Shown: positions 27,785-36,807 of the stretch, one piece after another
How the letters are laid out: the number at the start of each line of letters is the position of its first letter
Numbering within the stretch: the stretch's first letter is position 1
NCBI GenBank assembly: GCA_945872245.1
Contig: CAMBZB010000007.1
Location: 17,429 to 81,428 of the forward strand
Origin: Flavobacterium psychrophilum
GTDB taxonomy: Bacteria; Bacteroidota; Bacteroidia; Flavobacteriales; Flavobacteriaceae
Direction: 5' to 3'
DNA length: 64,000 bases
Notes under the pieces: generated by a model
Seen by the model: only the letters and a program-made list of their open reading frames with translations
Databases searched by the model: none
What the model was told of the DNA's origin: nothing
Program-made: the position numbers and the translations under genes

Positions 27785-28537
27785 TTAAGCTTCTTGTTCT
27801 TGTTTAATCCAGTCGTATCCTTTTTCTTCCAATTCTAATGCTAATGAAGCATCCCCAGATTTCACGATTTTTCCATTGTATAAGACATGAACAAAATCAG
27901 GAACAATATAATCAAGAAGTCTTTGGTAATGGGTGATAACGATAATGGCGTTTTTGTCGCTTTTCAATTTGTTTACCCCATTGGCAACAATTCTAAGCGC
28001 ATCAATATCCAATCCTGAATCCGTTTCGTCCAGAATGGCTAATTTAGGCTCCAACATGGCCATTTGAAAAATCTCATTACGTTTTTTCTCTCCACCAGAA
28101 AATCCCTCGTTAAGAGAACGGGATAAAAATTTACGGTCGATTTCCAATAATTCTGACTTCTCCCGAATCACTTTTAGCATTTGGTTGGCAGGCATTTCCT
28201 CCTGGCCGTTTGCTTTGCGGGTTTCGTTAATGGCGGTTCTCATAAAGTTAGTCACCGAAACTCCCGGGATTTCAACAGGATATTGAAATGATAAGAATAC
28301 CCCTTTATGGGCTCTTTCTTCAGGAGCCAATTCCGAAAGATCTTCTCCATCTAAAGAGATTGCTCCATCGGTCAATTCGTAATTTTCGTTTCCAGCAATA
28401 ATGGAAGCAAGTGTACTTTTTCCGGCACCGTTTGGTCCCATAATCGCATGGATTTCTCCAGCTTTCACTTCAAGGTTTATTCCTTTTAATATTTCTTTGT
28501 CTCCAATGGAGGCGTGTAAATTTTTTATTGATAACAT
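27785..28537 (-). CDS. sufC: Fe-S cluster assembly ATPase SufC
   Basis: Cytoplasmic ABC-type ATPase that drives the SufBCD scaffold. The 250-residue protein has Walker A GPNGAGKST at 34-42, a Q-loop in FLSFQYPVEIPG, the family signature FSGGEKKRNE, and Walker B LAILDETDSGLD with the Asp-Ser typical of SufC. H-loop in VITHYQRLLDYI. It lies 31 bases after sufB. Confidence 0.97.
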   Translation of the reverse strand: MLSIKNLHASIGDKEILKGINLEVKAGEIHAIMGPNGAGKSTLASIIAGNENYELTDGAISLDGEDLSELAPEERAHKGVFLSFQYPVEIPGVSVTNFMRTAINETRKANGQEEMPANQMLKVIREKSELLEIDRKFLSRSLNEGFSGGEKKRNEIFQMAMLEPKLAILDETDSGLDIDALRIVANGVNKLKSDKNAIIVITHYQRLLDYIVPDFVHVLYNGKIVKSGDASLALELEEKGYDWIKQEQEA

Positions 28538-28568
28538 TTTTCGAATGTGTTTTATACTTTGTTTAAGA

Positions 28569-30017
28569 CTAACCTACTGAACCTTCAAGCGAAATTTCTA
28601 ACAACTTCTGCGCTTCGACTGCAAATTCCATGGGCAATTTATTTAGTACATCTTTGCTGAAGCCATTTACGATTAAAGCGATTGCTTTTTCGGTGGGAAT
28701 GCCACGTTGGTTGCAATAGAAAACTTGGTCTTCCCCAATTTTACTTGTCGTGGCTTCATGTTCTATCTTGGCTGATGGATTTTTGCTCTCAATGTATGGA
28801 AAAGTATGTGCCCCACAATTATTTCCCATTAACAAGGAATCGCATTGCGAAAAGTTCCTTGCATTGTCTGCATTTGGACCGATTTTTACTAATCCTCGGT
28901 AACTGTTTTGTGATTTTCCGGCTGAGATCCCTTTGGAAATAATGGTTGATTTGGTATTTTTTCCCAAGTGAATCATTTTGGTTCCGGTATCGGCTTGTTG
29001 GAAATTATTGGTTACGGCAATCGAATAAAATTCACCCACCGAATTGTCGCCTTTCAAGATACAAGATGGATATTTCCAAGTCACGGCAGAACCCGTTTCG
29101 ACTTGAGTCCATGAAATTTTCGCATTTTTCTCGCACAAACCTCTTTTGGTCACGAAGTTGAAAACACCCCCTTTTCCTTCTTTGTTTCCAGGATACCAGT
29201 TTTGAACGGTCGAATATTTAATTTCGGCATCATCCATGGCAATCAATTCTACCACAGCGGCATGCAATTGATTTTCATCTCGACTTGGTGCGGTGCAACC
29301 TTCAAGATACGAAACATAACTACCTTCATCGGCGATTAGCAATGTTCTCTCGAATTGTCCGGTTCCAGCTTGATTGATACGGAAATAGGTCGAAAGTTCC
29401 ATCGGGCAACGAACGCCTTTTGGAATATAACAGAAACTTCCGTCAGAGAAAACGGCTGAATTTAAGGCGGCATAAAAATTGTCTTTTTGAGGTACAACCG
29501 TTCCAAGATGTTTTCGAACCAATTCTGGATGTTCCTTAATGGCTTCGGAAATGCTCATGAAAATGATACCTTTTTCACCCAAAGTTTTCTTGAATGTTGT
29601 CGCCACTGAAACCGAATCGACCACGATATCCATGGCAACATTGTTCATCATTTTTTGTTCATCGACAGAAATGCCCAATTTTTTATACATTTCTAAAAGT
29701 TCAGGATCTACATCGTCCAATGTTTTATTAGGGTCAACCGCTTTTGGAGCAGAATAATAGGAAATGGCTTGAAAATCAGGTTTGGTGTAATGCACATTTG
29801 CCCATTCTGGCTCAATCATTTTTTCCCAAGCGCGAAAAGCCTCGATACGCCAATCGGTCATCCATTGTGGTTCTTCTTTTCTATGGGAAATGGCGCGAAC
29901 AATATCCTCGTTCAAGCCAATGGGAAACGTATCCGATTCTAAATCAGTATAAAATCCGTACTCGTATTCTTTGGTTTCGAGTTCGACTCTTAAATGGTCT
30001 TCGGTGTATTTACTCAT
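28569..30017 (-). CDS. sufB: Fe-S cluster assembly protein SufB
   Basis: Scaffold subunit on which [4Fe-4S] clusters are assembled with SufC and SufD. The 482-residue protein shows [20 protein letters not shown], the beta-helix core with [20 protein letters not shown], and the C-terminal [20 protein letters not shown] segment. The Cys in EGCTAP corresponds to a residue needed for sulfur acceptance in E. coli SufB. It follows a four-helix-bundle gene in the operon. Confidence 0.96.
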   Translation of the reverse strand: MSKYTEDHLRVELETKEYEYGFYTDLESDTFPIGLNEDIVRAISHRKEEPQWMTDWRIEAFRAWEKMIEPEWANVHYTKPDFQAISYYSAPKAVDPNKTLDDVDPELLEMYKKLGISVDEQKMMNNVAMDIVVDSVSVATTFKKTLGEKGIIFMSISEAIKEHPELVRKHLGTVVPQKDNFYAALNSAVFSDGSFCYIPKGVRCPMELSTYFRINQAGTGQFERTLLIADEGSYVSYLEGCTAPSRDENQLHAAVVELIAMDDAEIKYSTVQNWYPGNKEGKGGVFNFVTKRGLCEKNAKISWTQVETGSAVTWKYPSCILKGDNSVGEFYSIAVTNNFQQADTGTKMIHLGKNTKSTIISKGISAGKSQNSYRGLVKIGPNADNARNFSQCDSLLMGNNCGAHTFPYIESKNPSAKIEHEATTSKIGEDQVFYCNQRGIPTEKAIALIVNGFSKDVLNKLPMEFAVEAQKLLEISLEGSVG

Positions 30018-30019
30018 TT

Positions 30020-30060
30020 AATTAAAAAATTTAAAGATTAAAAAATTCAAAGATTGAATG
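30020..30060. repeat. left inverted repeat beside four-helix-bundle gene 2
   Basis: AAAGATTAAAAAATT at 30033-30047 is an exact reverse complement of 30453-30467 on the other side of the gene. TTCAAAGATT at 30046-30055 pairs with 30438-30447. Confidence 0.75.
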
Positions 30061-30429
30061 CTAATCTTTAGTGTTATTGTTAAGGTATTTTATGAAATTT
30101 GAAAGGTTTTGAGATATTTCAATGCTTACATCATAGCTAATTTGAATGCTATCTTGATTACATAACTGCAATTCTCTTGATAATATCAACATATTCCTAA
30201 CTTCCGCGCAACTGCCTTTCGAATATTTCAGGTATCTTATAAATTGCCTGTTATTATTGTATTCAGAACCTTCGGCAATATTATTTGTAATTGATACTAC
30301 AGCTCTTTTCAATTGGTCTTTAAACCCATATTCTTTATCAAAAGATTTATTATTTAACAATTCAAAAACTAATTTTGTTAAGACAACTCCTTTTTTGTGA
30401 ACTTCAAATTCCTCAAACGATTTTGTCAT
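30061..30429 (-). CDS. four-helix-bundle protein (23S rRNA intervening-sequence type), copy 2
   Basis: A 122-residue paralogue of the protein at 21432. The shared core is YGFKDQLKRAVVSITNNIAEG at about 36-56. Outside it the two copies are well diverged, so this is not a recent duplication. Function unknown. It stands between iscA and sufB in the suf operon, in the same orientation, with an exact 15-base inverted repeat on its flanks. This looks like an inserted cassette tolerated inside an essential operon. Confidence 0.87.
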   Translation of the reverse strand: MTKSFEEFEVHKKGVVLTKLVFELLNNKSFDKEYGFKDQLKRAVVSITNNIAEGSEYNNNRQFIRYLKYSKGSCAEVRNMLILSRELQLCNQDSIQISYDVSIEISQNLSNFIKYLNNNTKD

Positions 30430-30430
30430 A

Positions 30431-30473
30431 CTTTTTTAATCTTTGAATTTAAAATTTTTTAATCTTTCAATCT
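30431..30473. repeat. right inverted repeat beside four-helix-bundle gene 2
   Basis: AATTTTTTAATCTTT at 30453-30467 mirrors the left repeat. AATCTTTGAA at 30438-30447 mirrors the second left word. The two words are in a different relative order on the two sides, so the flanks are not simple terminal repeats. Confidence 0.75.
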
Positions 30474-30801
30474 ACAAAGAGAAGCTCTCTCCGCAACCAC
30501 AAGTTCTACTTGCGTTTGGATTATTGAAAACAAATCCTTTTCCGTTTAGTCCGCCAGAAAATTCCAAAATAGTTCCGGCTAAATAAAGGAAGGATTTTTT
30601 TTCTACGGCAATGGTTATTTCGTTGTCCACAAAAATTTTGTCGTCTTCACCTTTGCTTTTATCAAACTTCAAATCATAAGACAAACCCGAGCATCCACCG
30701 CTTTTCACGCCTACTCTCACATAATCGACTGCCGCATCAAATCCATCGTCCTTCATTAAATCGATGATTTTCTTTTTGGCAGTATCAGAAACTTTAATCA
30801 T
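30472..30801 (-). CDS. A-type Fe-S carrier (SufA/IscA family)
   Basis: Delivers or holds iron-sulfur clusters for target proteins. The 109-residue HesB fold has the three conserved cysteines Cys37 (SGGCSGLSY), Cys101 and Cys103 (RTCGCGESF). First gene of the suf operon on the minus strand, followed by a four-helix-bundle gene and then sufB. Named by fold; whether it is SufA- or IscA-like in function cannot be read here. Confidence 0.94.
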   Translation of the reverse strand: MIKVSDTAKKKIIDLMKDDGFDAAVDYVRVGVKSGGCSGLSYDLKFDKSKGEDDKIFVDNEITIAVEKKSFLYLAGTILEFSGGLNGKGFVFNNPNASRTCGCGESFSL

Positions 30802-30937
30802 AGCTTATTTTGATTTTGTCTAAATAAAGCGCAAAGATACTATATAAAAAACCTTTTTCCATATTTGATAACATTTTTATAACTAATGCCAAAATAGAAA
30901 AAACTTATTTACAACTATCAGAAACGTTTGCTTTTCC

Positions 30938-30945
30938 TAACTTTG
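30938..30945 (+). promoter_or_regulatory. -7 box upstream of the MBL-fold gene
   Basis: TAACTTTG fits TAnnTTTG. It lies inside a possible N-terminal extension of the gene and so supports the start at 30967. No clear -33 element. Confidence 0.45.
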
Positions 30946-30966
30946 TTGAATCTTCATAAAAAAATA

Positions 30967-31827
30967 ATGAAACTGTATTCCATAGAAACTGGGAATTTTA
31001 AGTTGGATGGTGGCGCCATGTTTGGAGTGGTGCCAAAAACAATTTGGAACAAAACAAACCCAGCCGACGAAAATAACTTAATTGACCTTGCAGCTCGATG
31101 TCTACTCATTGAAGACGGTAATCGTTTGATTTTGATTGACAATGGATTGGGAAACAAGCAATCGGAGAAGTTTTTCAGTTATTATTCACTTTGGGGCACA
31201 CACTCCTTGGACAAATCCCTAGCAAAACATGGTTTTCATCGCGATAACATCACTGACGTCTTTTTGACGCATTTGCATTTTGACCATTGTGGCGGTAGCG
31301 TGCAATGGAACAAAGACAAAACGGGATATGAGTTGGCTTTCAAAAATGCCAAATACTGGAGTAACGAAAGTCATTGGGAGTGGGCGACGAAACCAAATTT
31401 GAGAGAAAAAGCTTCGTTCTTATCTGAAAATATTTTGCCAATTCAGGAAAGTGGACACTTGCATTTCATAAAAAGACCTGAAGGTGATTTATTGCCAACA
31501 TCCGAACTGGATTTCGGGATTTTCTTTGCCGACGGCCACACGGAGAAGCAAATGATTCCGCTAATAAAATACCAAGAAAAAACTATTTGTTTTGTGGCGG
31601 ATTTGCTGCCCACTGTCGGACACTTACCTTTGGCTTACGTAATGGGTTATGACACGAGGCCACTTTTGACAATGCCTGAAAAGGCAAAATTCCTGAACGC
31701 CGCTGCGGACAATAATTATTATTTATTCTTGGAACACGATGCGCATAACGAAATCATAACAGTAGAAAAAACCGAAAAAGGAGTTCGTTTCAAGGAACGG
31801 TTTACTTGTGATGAAATCTTAAGATAG
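30967..31827 (+). CDS. MBL-fold metallohydrolase
   Basis: A 286-residue metallo-beta-lactamase-fold enzyme with zinc motif HLHFDH at 102-107 (His102, His104, Asp106, His107), a later His in FADGHTEKQM, and Asp in CFVADLLPT. The layout resembles quorum-quenching lactonase-like and arylsulfatase-like hydrolases (the AttM/AiiB branch), but the substrate is unknown. No signal peptide. The start is set at MKLYSIETGNF because a -7 box lies inside the 13-residue upstream extension. Single gene, divergent from the suf operon. Confidence 0.87.
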   Translation: MKLYSIETGNFKLDGGAMFGVVPKTIWNKTNPADENNLIDLAARCLLIEDGNRLILIDNGLGNKQSEKFFSYYSLWGTHSLDKSLAKHGFHRDNITDVFLTHLHFDHCGGSVQWNKDKTGYELAFKNAKYWSNESHWEWATKPNLREKASFLSENILPIQESGHLHFIKRPEGDLLPTSELDFGIFFADGHTEKQMIPLIKYQEKTICFVADLLPTVGHLPLAYVMGYDTRPLLTMPEKAKFLNAAADNNYYLFLEHDAHNEIITVEKTEKGVRFKERFTCDEILR

Positions 31828-31894
31828 TGTTAATCTTCTCTTTATTTATAACAAAAGAATTTACTTTTAAACTAAAATTTAATAAAACCAATTC

Positions 31895-33520
31895 ATGAAT
31901 AATTTCAAAACTATTTTAATTTCTGCCATTTCTTTTTTGGCGTTGGCAGGATGTGGAGTCACAAAACCAGTTTATGACATTTCTGCACTCTCGGTTAAGA
32001 CTCCTTTATACAGCACTAAGATTTCCCCTTTAAAGGAGGACGATTTAAAGCGTTGGAGCCATTTGGACCTAGTAAAAGACACTGTTCCGGGAATGAGTAT
32101 TGACAAGGCTTATGCCGAATTGCTAAAAGATAAAAACGGGGTAAAAGTAATCGTTGGCGTATTAGATTCCGGCGTTGACATTGAGCATGACGATTTAAAA
32201 TCGGTGATTTGGACCAACAAAAAAGAGATTGCTGGAAACGGAATCGATGATGATAAAAACGGCTATATTGATGATATTCACGGTTGGAATTTTCTGGGAG
32301 ACATCACTAAAGAAAATTTAGAATACGAAAGAATTATTGTCAACAAAGATCTCGTTGATGCGACCACTTATCAAGTGGCGAAAGCGACCAACGATAAAAA
32401 AATCAAGGAAAGCCTTGAAGGGAAAACCCAATTAGAACAAATGTTAGCCGGAACCACAAAGGCCGATGCTGTTTTAGTCAAACATTTTGGGAAATCTGGC
32501 TACACCGCTGAAGAGGTAAATGCAATTGATTCTCAAGAAACAGAATTATCTCAAAGTAAAAACATAATGAAAAGGATGTTCTCTTTTGGAATGAGTGTGT
32601 CCGATTTGAAAGCGGCAATTCAGGAACAACTAGAAGGATTCGATGCAGTGATTAATGGCGATAATCTGAAAATCGATTACAGAAAAGTGGTTGGCGATAA
32701 TCCAAATGACATCAAAGATACCAAATACGGTAACAATAATGTGATGGGACCAGACAAGGAAAAAATCCTTCACGGAACACATGTTGCCGGAATCATTGGC
32801 CAAGTTAGGAATAATGCAATTGGTGGCGATGGGATTGCCAATAATGTTGAAATCATGGCTATTCGTGCGGTGCCTGACGGGGATGAATACGACAAAGATA
32901 TTGCTCTTGGTATTCGTTATGCTGTTGATAATGGGGCAAAAGTGATTAACGGAAGTTTTGGAAAAGACTTTTCTCCTCACAAAAAATGGGTTTATGACGC
33001 CATTAAATATGCCGCAAAGAAAGACGTGTTAATTGTTCACGCCGCCGGAAACGATGCGAAAGATTTGGACACCGAAAATAATTTTCCAACTGATTCTGAT
33101 GATAAAAAAACAGAATTTGTAGATAATTTAATCACTATTGGCGCTTTGAATTTCGAATCTGGGGACAAGGTGGTTGCTCGGTTCTCCAACTATGGAAAAA
33201 TAAATGTCGATGTTTTTGCTCCTGGAGTCAAAATTTATGCGACCACACCAAACAACACTTATAAATATTTACAGGGCACCTCAATGGCTTCGCCAAATGT
33301 TGCCGGAGTTGCCGCATTGATTCGTTCCTATTATCCAACATTGTCTGCCTCGCAGGTAAAACACATTTTGATGGATTCAGGCGTAGCTATTACCACTAAT
33401 GTTATCGTTGGTGGGAACCCAGATGACAGCCGTTCCTTTACCGCTTTGTCTCAATCGGGGAGAATCGTTAATGCCTATAATGCTTTGTTACTGGCTGAAA
33501 AAATGTCGAAAAAAAAATAA
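31895..33520 (+). CDS. S8 subtilisin-family lipoprotein protease
   Basis: Exported serine protease of 541 residues. Lipobox LALAGC places the lipid-anchored Cys at 20. The catalytic triad is Asp91 (VLDSGVD), His293 (HGTHVAGI) and Ser463 (GTSMASP), with oxyanion Asn386 in HAAGND. Between Asp91 and His293 there is an insertion of about 170 residues, mostly charged and helical (135-285), compared with some 30 residues between Asp and His in subtilisin. No propeptide inhibitor or type IX sorting domain is seen; the protein ends soon after the catalytic domain. Likely held in the periplasm or outer membrane. Confidence 0.93.
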   Translation: MNNFKTILISAISFLALAGCGVTKPVYDISALSVKTPLYSTKISPLKEDDLKRWSHLDLVKDTVPGMSIDKAYAELLKDKNGVKVIVGVLDSGVDIEHDDLKSVIWTNKKEIAGNGIDDDKNGYIDDIHGWNFLGDITKENLEYERIIVNKDLVDATTYQVAKATNDKKIKESLEGKTQLEQMLAGTTKADAVLVKHFGKSGYTAEEVNAIDSQETELSQSKNIMKRMFSFGMSVSDLKAAIQEQLEGFDAVINGDNLKIDYRKVVGDNPNDIKDTKYGNNNVMGPDKEKILHGTHVAGIIGQVRNNAIGGDGIANNVEIMAIRAVPDGDEYDKDIALGIRYAVDNGAKVINGSFGKDFSPHKKWVYDAIKYAAKKDVLIVHAAGNDAKDLDTENNFPTDSDDKKTEFVDNLITIGALNFESGDKVVARFSNYGKINVDVFAPGVKIYATTPNNTYKYLQGTSMASPNVAGVAALIRSYYPTLSASQVKHILMDSGVAITTNVIVGGNPDDSRSFTALSQSGRIVNAYNALLLAEKMSKKK

Positions 33521-33540
33521 TTTTATTCTCTATTTTATAA

Positions 33541-33569
33541 TGGAAGGCCTTTGGTCCTTCCATTTTTTA
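33541..33569 (+). terminator. terminator after the S8 protease gene
   Basis: Arms TGGAAGG and CCTTCCA, loop of seven bases, then a T-rich tail, just before the M1 peptidase start. Confidence 0.7.
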
Positions 33570-33580
33570 TTTTATCCAAC

Positions 33581-35455
33581 ATGAAAAAAAACCTTGTGTT
33601 TGCTACCGTTTTAATGAGTTTTGGGAATCTATTGGCACAAAGTTCAGCCTATTGGCAACAGCATGTTGACTATAAAATGGATGTTGTGATGGATGTGAAA
33701 AATTACCAATATAAAGGAAAACAGGAATTAGTTTACACCAATAATTCTGCTGACACCTTGAAAAAAGTTTTTTATCATTTGTATCCAAATGCCTTTCAGC
33801 CGGGAAGTGAGATGGATGCCCGAATTCAAAGCATCAAAGACCCAGACGCTAGAATGGTCAACAAGATAAAAGAGGGGGACGCCGAAATAAAAGTAAGCCG
33901 GTTAAAAACTCTAAAGCCCAATGAGATAGGGTACTTAAATATTACAAATTTCAAACAAGACAATGTTGTTGCCAATACAAAAACGGTTGGAACAATCCTC
34001 GAAGTCACTTTGGCAAAACCAATTTTACCCAATTCAAAAACCACTTTCACACTCGATTTTGATGGGCAAGTTCCGATACAGATTCGGCGTTCTGGAAGAA
34101 ATAATATAGAAGGGGTTGAATTATCAATGTCGCAATGGTATCCGAAAATGGTCGAGTTTGATTTTGAAGGTTGGCATGCTGATCCTTATATCGCAAGGGA
34201 GTTTCATGGTGTTTGGGGAAATTTCGACGTAAAAATTACCATCGATAAGGACTATGTTTTGGGCGGAAGCGGTTATTTGCAAAACCCAAATGAAATTGGT
34301 CATGGCTATCAGGATGCAGGAGTTACCGTTGTGTATCCAAAGAAAACCCAAACCCTGACCTGGCATTTTTTGGCTCCCATGGTGCATGATTTTACTTGGG
34401 CTGCCGACAGAAATTATACCCATGATATTGTGAAAGGACCTAATCGTGTCGATTTGCATTTCCTTTATAAAAATGACCCAAAAATAGCAGAAAACTGGAA
34501 AAAACTAGAACCCCTAATGGTTCGTGTGATGGATTTTTACAACCAGAAAATAGGGGATTATCCCTATAAACAATACTCCTTTATTCAAGGTGGCGATGGC
34601 GGAATGGAATATGCCATGTGTACCTTGATGTTAGGAAATGGAACGCTGGAAGGAATTTTGGGAACTGCAACCCATGAATTGGCTCATACTTGGTTTCAGC
34701 ACTTATTGGCATCCAATGAATCGAAACATTCCTGGATGGATGAGGGTTTCGCAACTTATATTGAATATTTGGCCCTCAATGAAATCGCGATAAATAAAGA
34801 AGAAAACCCTTTTAAAGATATTTATGCCACGTATTACAAATTAGTAGCTTCCGGAAAAGAACAGCCTCAAACTATACATTCCGATCGGTACGACGAAAAC
34901 AGATTGTATAGTATTTCTTCGTATTATAAGGGCAGTATTTTCCTGTCCCAACTGGGATATGTTATTGGGAAAGATAAACTCGAACATACCATAACAAGAT
35001 ATTTTCAGGATTTCAAATTCAAGCATCCAACACCAAATGATTTTAAACGCACCGCCGAGCGTGTTTCGGGAGCCAACTTAGATTGGTATTTAACCGATTG
35101 GACACAAACTACCAACACGATCGATTATGGAATTAAAGAAATAAAAGAAGATAAAAATTCTACTAAAATTACTTTAGAAAGAATTGGCAGAATGCCTATG
35201 CCAATCGATTTGTCTGTGGAATATACCGATGGCACTTCAGAAAGTTTCTATGTTCCGCTGCGCATGATGAGTTTTGAAAAAGAAAATCCAAATCCACCAA
35301 TTAAAAGAACTATTTTAAGCGATTGGGCTTGGGCAAATCCCAAGTATGAATTCACAATTTTAAAACCAAAAACCAACATCAAAAAAATCACCATCGACCC
35401 AAGTGGATTAATGGCTGATGTGAAGCAAACCGATAATACTTATGAGATAAAATAA
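33581..35455 (+). CDS. M1-family metallopeptidase, exported
   Basis: Zinc aminopeptidase of 624 residues. Signal peptide MKKNLVFATVLMSFGNLLAQ with likely cleavage after AQ. The gluzincin motif is His365-Glu366-x-x-His369 (HELAHTWFQH) with Glu388 as third ligand in WMDEGFATY, and the exopeptidase motif GGMEYA lies before it. Start placed at 33581: the ten residues before it are encoded by the terminator of the preceding gene. Probably periplasmic or surface-bound and, with the S8 protease next door, used for peptide breakdown. Confidence 0.93.
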   Translation: MKKNLVFATVLMSFGNLLAQSSAYWQQHVDYKMDVVMDVKNYQYKGKQELVYTNNSADTLKKVFYHLYPNAFQPGSEMDARIQSIKDPDARMVNKIKEGDAEIKVSRLKTLKPNEIGYLNITNFKQDNVVANTKTVGTILEVTLAKPILPNSKTTFTLDFDGQVPIQIRRSGRNNIEGVELSMSQWYPKMVEFDFEGWHADPYIAREFHGVWGNFDVKITIDKDYVLGGSGYLQNPNEIGHGYQDAGVTVVYPKKTQTLTWHFLAPMVHDFTWAADRNYTHDIVKGPNRVDLHFLYKNDPKIAENWKKLEPLMVRVMDFYNQKIGDYPYKQYSFIQGGDGGMEYAMCTLMLGNGTLEGILGTATHELAHTWFQHLLASNESKHSWMDEGFATYIEYLALNEIAINKEENPFKDIYATYYKLVASGKEQPQTIHSDRYDENRLYSISSYYKGSIFLSQLGYVIGKDKLEHTITRYFQDFKFKHPTPNDFKRTAERVSGANLDWYLTDWTQTTNTIDYGIKEIKEDKNSTKITLERIGRMPMPIDLSVEYTDGTSESFYVPLRMMSFEKENPNPPIKRTILSDWAWANPKYEFTILKPKTNIKKITIDPSGLMADVKQTDNTYEIK

Positions 35456-35476
35456 TGGTATTGTTTGCTTCAGAAA

Positions 35477-35745
35477 CTAGCTTAAATGCCGTAACATATC
35501 AACCATCATACTTTCTAAATTGAACTCGTGATGCCAGTTCCAATCTTCCCTAGCACGAGAATCATCAATACTGGCAGGCCAACTGTCGGCAATGGCTTGA
35601 CGAAAATCAGGTTGGTACGAAACGGTGAATTCCGGAATCTATTTCTTTATTTCAGCGGCAATTTCAGCTGGGGTAAAACTCATGGCGGCTAAATTATAAG
35701 AAGAGTGAATCTTGAATCCGCATTTCGTAAAATGTAAAAAACCGT
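35477..35745 (-). pseudogene. C-terminal remnant of an L-threonine dehydrogenase-like NAD-dependent epimerase
   Basis: The minus strand reads KIHSSYNLAAMSFTPAEIAA, an in-frame stop, then IPEFTVSYQPDFRQAIADSW and SIDDSRAREDWNW to a final stop at 35479-35477. This matches the end of the short-chain dehydrogenase family of bacterial threonine 3-dehydrogenases. The TAG at about residue 29 of the remnant and a TAA further upstream show it is dead. The rest of the gene is gone. Confidence 0.75.
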
Positions 35746-35821
35746 AAACTTATTTGATTGGAATGAGTTAGGTTTGCGTTTTAGTAAATGGATTCTTTAT
35801 AAAATAAGTTTGGCATTGACC

Positions 35822-35850
35822 TTTGTTGTAAAAATTATTGTATTACTTTG
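35822..35850 (+). promoter_or_regulatory. predicted promoter of the SHOCT-domain gene
   Basis: TTTG at 35822-35825, a 17-base spacer, and TTACTTTG at 35843-35850 (one mismatch to TAnnTTTG), about 42 bases before the ATG. Confidence 0.5.
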
Positions 35851-35891
35851 CTAAAAATGAATCAAAAAACAACTTCATTACATTAAAAATT

Positions 35892-36503
35892 ATGAAAAAA
35901 ATAGTATTAGGATTATTGATGGCAGTAAGTTTTTACTCAAATGCTCAAAAAGATACTTTAGACCTATCAACATACTATTCAAATGGAACAGATACAAAAG
36001 CATTAAAAGCATTTAGTAAGCAATTTGAAAATAGACAAACTTTTGAGAGTATTAAAGAGGATAAAGTTTATAAAATAGGAGATAAATTTAAGTTAGGAAT
36101 TCCTCAAAAAGTTCTAGGAACTTACGAAAACACTCATTTTTTAGGTCTTTATCTTGGTAATGCAATTTCTACAACTCTCTTCTCACCAACAGAGATAGTG
36201 ACAATGTTTGTTCCTGGGAACAATATGAATGGAGTGGAATATACCATAACAAAAATTGGAATAAGAAAAGAATTTGGTATTGCAATGCCTTTTATTGTTT
36301 TATCTAGTTTTAAGTCGGAAATAAGTACAATTTCGATACTTGGTTCTTTACTTACAAAAGAATTGATAGACCCTAACGCACCTATTAGCAGTGAAGAAGC
36401 AATTTCAAAACTAAAAGGATTAAAAGAAAAACTTGACTTGGAATTAATAAGTAAACAAGAATATGATTCCCAAAAAAGCGAACTATCCAAATTTATTAAA
36501 TAA
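35892..36503 (+). CDS. exported SHOCT-domain protein of unknown function
   Basis: A 203-residue protein. A signal peptide (MKKIVLGLLMAVSFYSNAQ) is followed by a beta-rich middle of no recognised family. The C-terminal segment LKGLKEKLDLELISKQEYDS resembles a SHOCT short helical domain, often an oligomerisation element. The start at 35892 is chosen over one 18 codons earlier because the signal peptide begins there and the promoter overlaps the extension. It stands alone after the epimerase remnant, in a stretch that looks rearranged. Confidence 0.7.
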   Translation: MKKIVLGLLMAVSFYSNAQKDTLDLSTYYSNGTDTKALKAFSKQFENRQTFESIKEDKVYKIGDKFKLGIPQKVLGTYENTHFLGLYLGNAISTTLFSPTEIVTMFVPGNNMNGVEYTITKIGIRKEFGIAMPFIVLSSFKSEISTISILGSLLTKELIDPNAPISSEEAISKLKGLKEKLDLELISKQEYDSQKSELSKFIK

Positions 36504-36615
36504 TTGATTTTATCATATTAAAAAAATTTAATTTAAAGCAAAATTTTTAGCCGGGTATTAATCTTAAATTTGTTTCAACTCGAAGTCCCTTGATTTCTTA
36601 TGTGTTATAAAGTGT

Positions 36616-36652
36616 CAAAGCTCCTAGCCTTCAAAAGGCTAGGGGCTTTTTT
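36616..36652 (+). terminator. strong terminator after the SHOCT-domain gene
   Basis: Arms AGCTCCTAGCC and GGCTAGGGGCT with a seven-base loop, then TTTTTT. It lies 113 bases after the gene. Confidence 0.75.
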
Positions 36653-36756
36653 AAACCAAAATAACCCACCATAGAAAAAAATTCATCACTGTTTTCTGCC
36701 GCTAGGCCATAGTTTCTTATTCTAATGTTCGGATTCGTAATTGTCAATTTACTTCG

Positions 36757-36764
36757 TAACTTTG
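36757..36764 (+). promoter_or_regulatory. -7 box upstream of the lipoprotein-mfd pair
   Basis: TAACTTTG, an exact TAnnTTTG match, 43 bases before the lipoprotein start. The -33 element is not clear. Confidence 0.5.
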
Positions 36765-36807
36765 CGCCTTCATGCAATCACAGATGAAAAACAAATAGTA
36801 AAAACTG

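Larger units (their letters stand above)
36504..36807. other. 304-base intergenic region with a terminator and a -7 box
   Basis: Contains the terminator at 36616 and the -7 box at 36757. No further open frame or RNA gene was recognised. Confidence 0.5.

Noticed and set aside
36504..36807. A possible RNA gene in the gap before the lipoprotein gene
   Set aside because: Only the terminator hairpin and a -7 box are structured; no tRNA-like or known RNA fold could be drawn.
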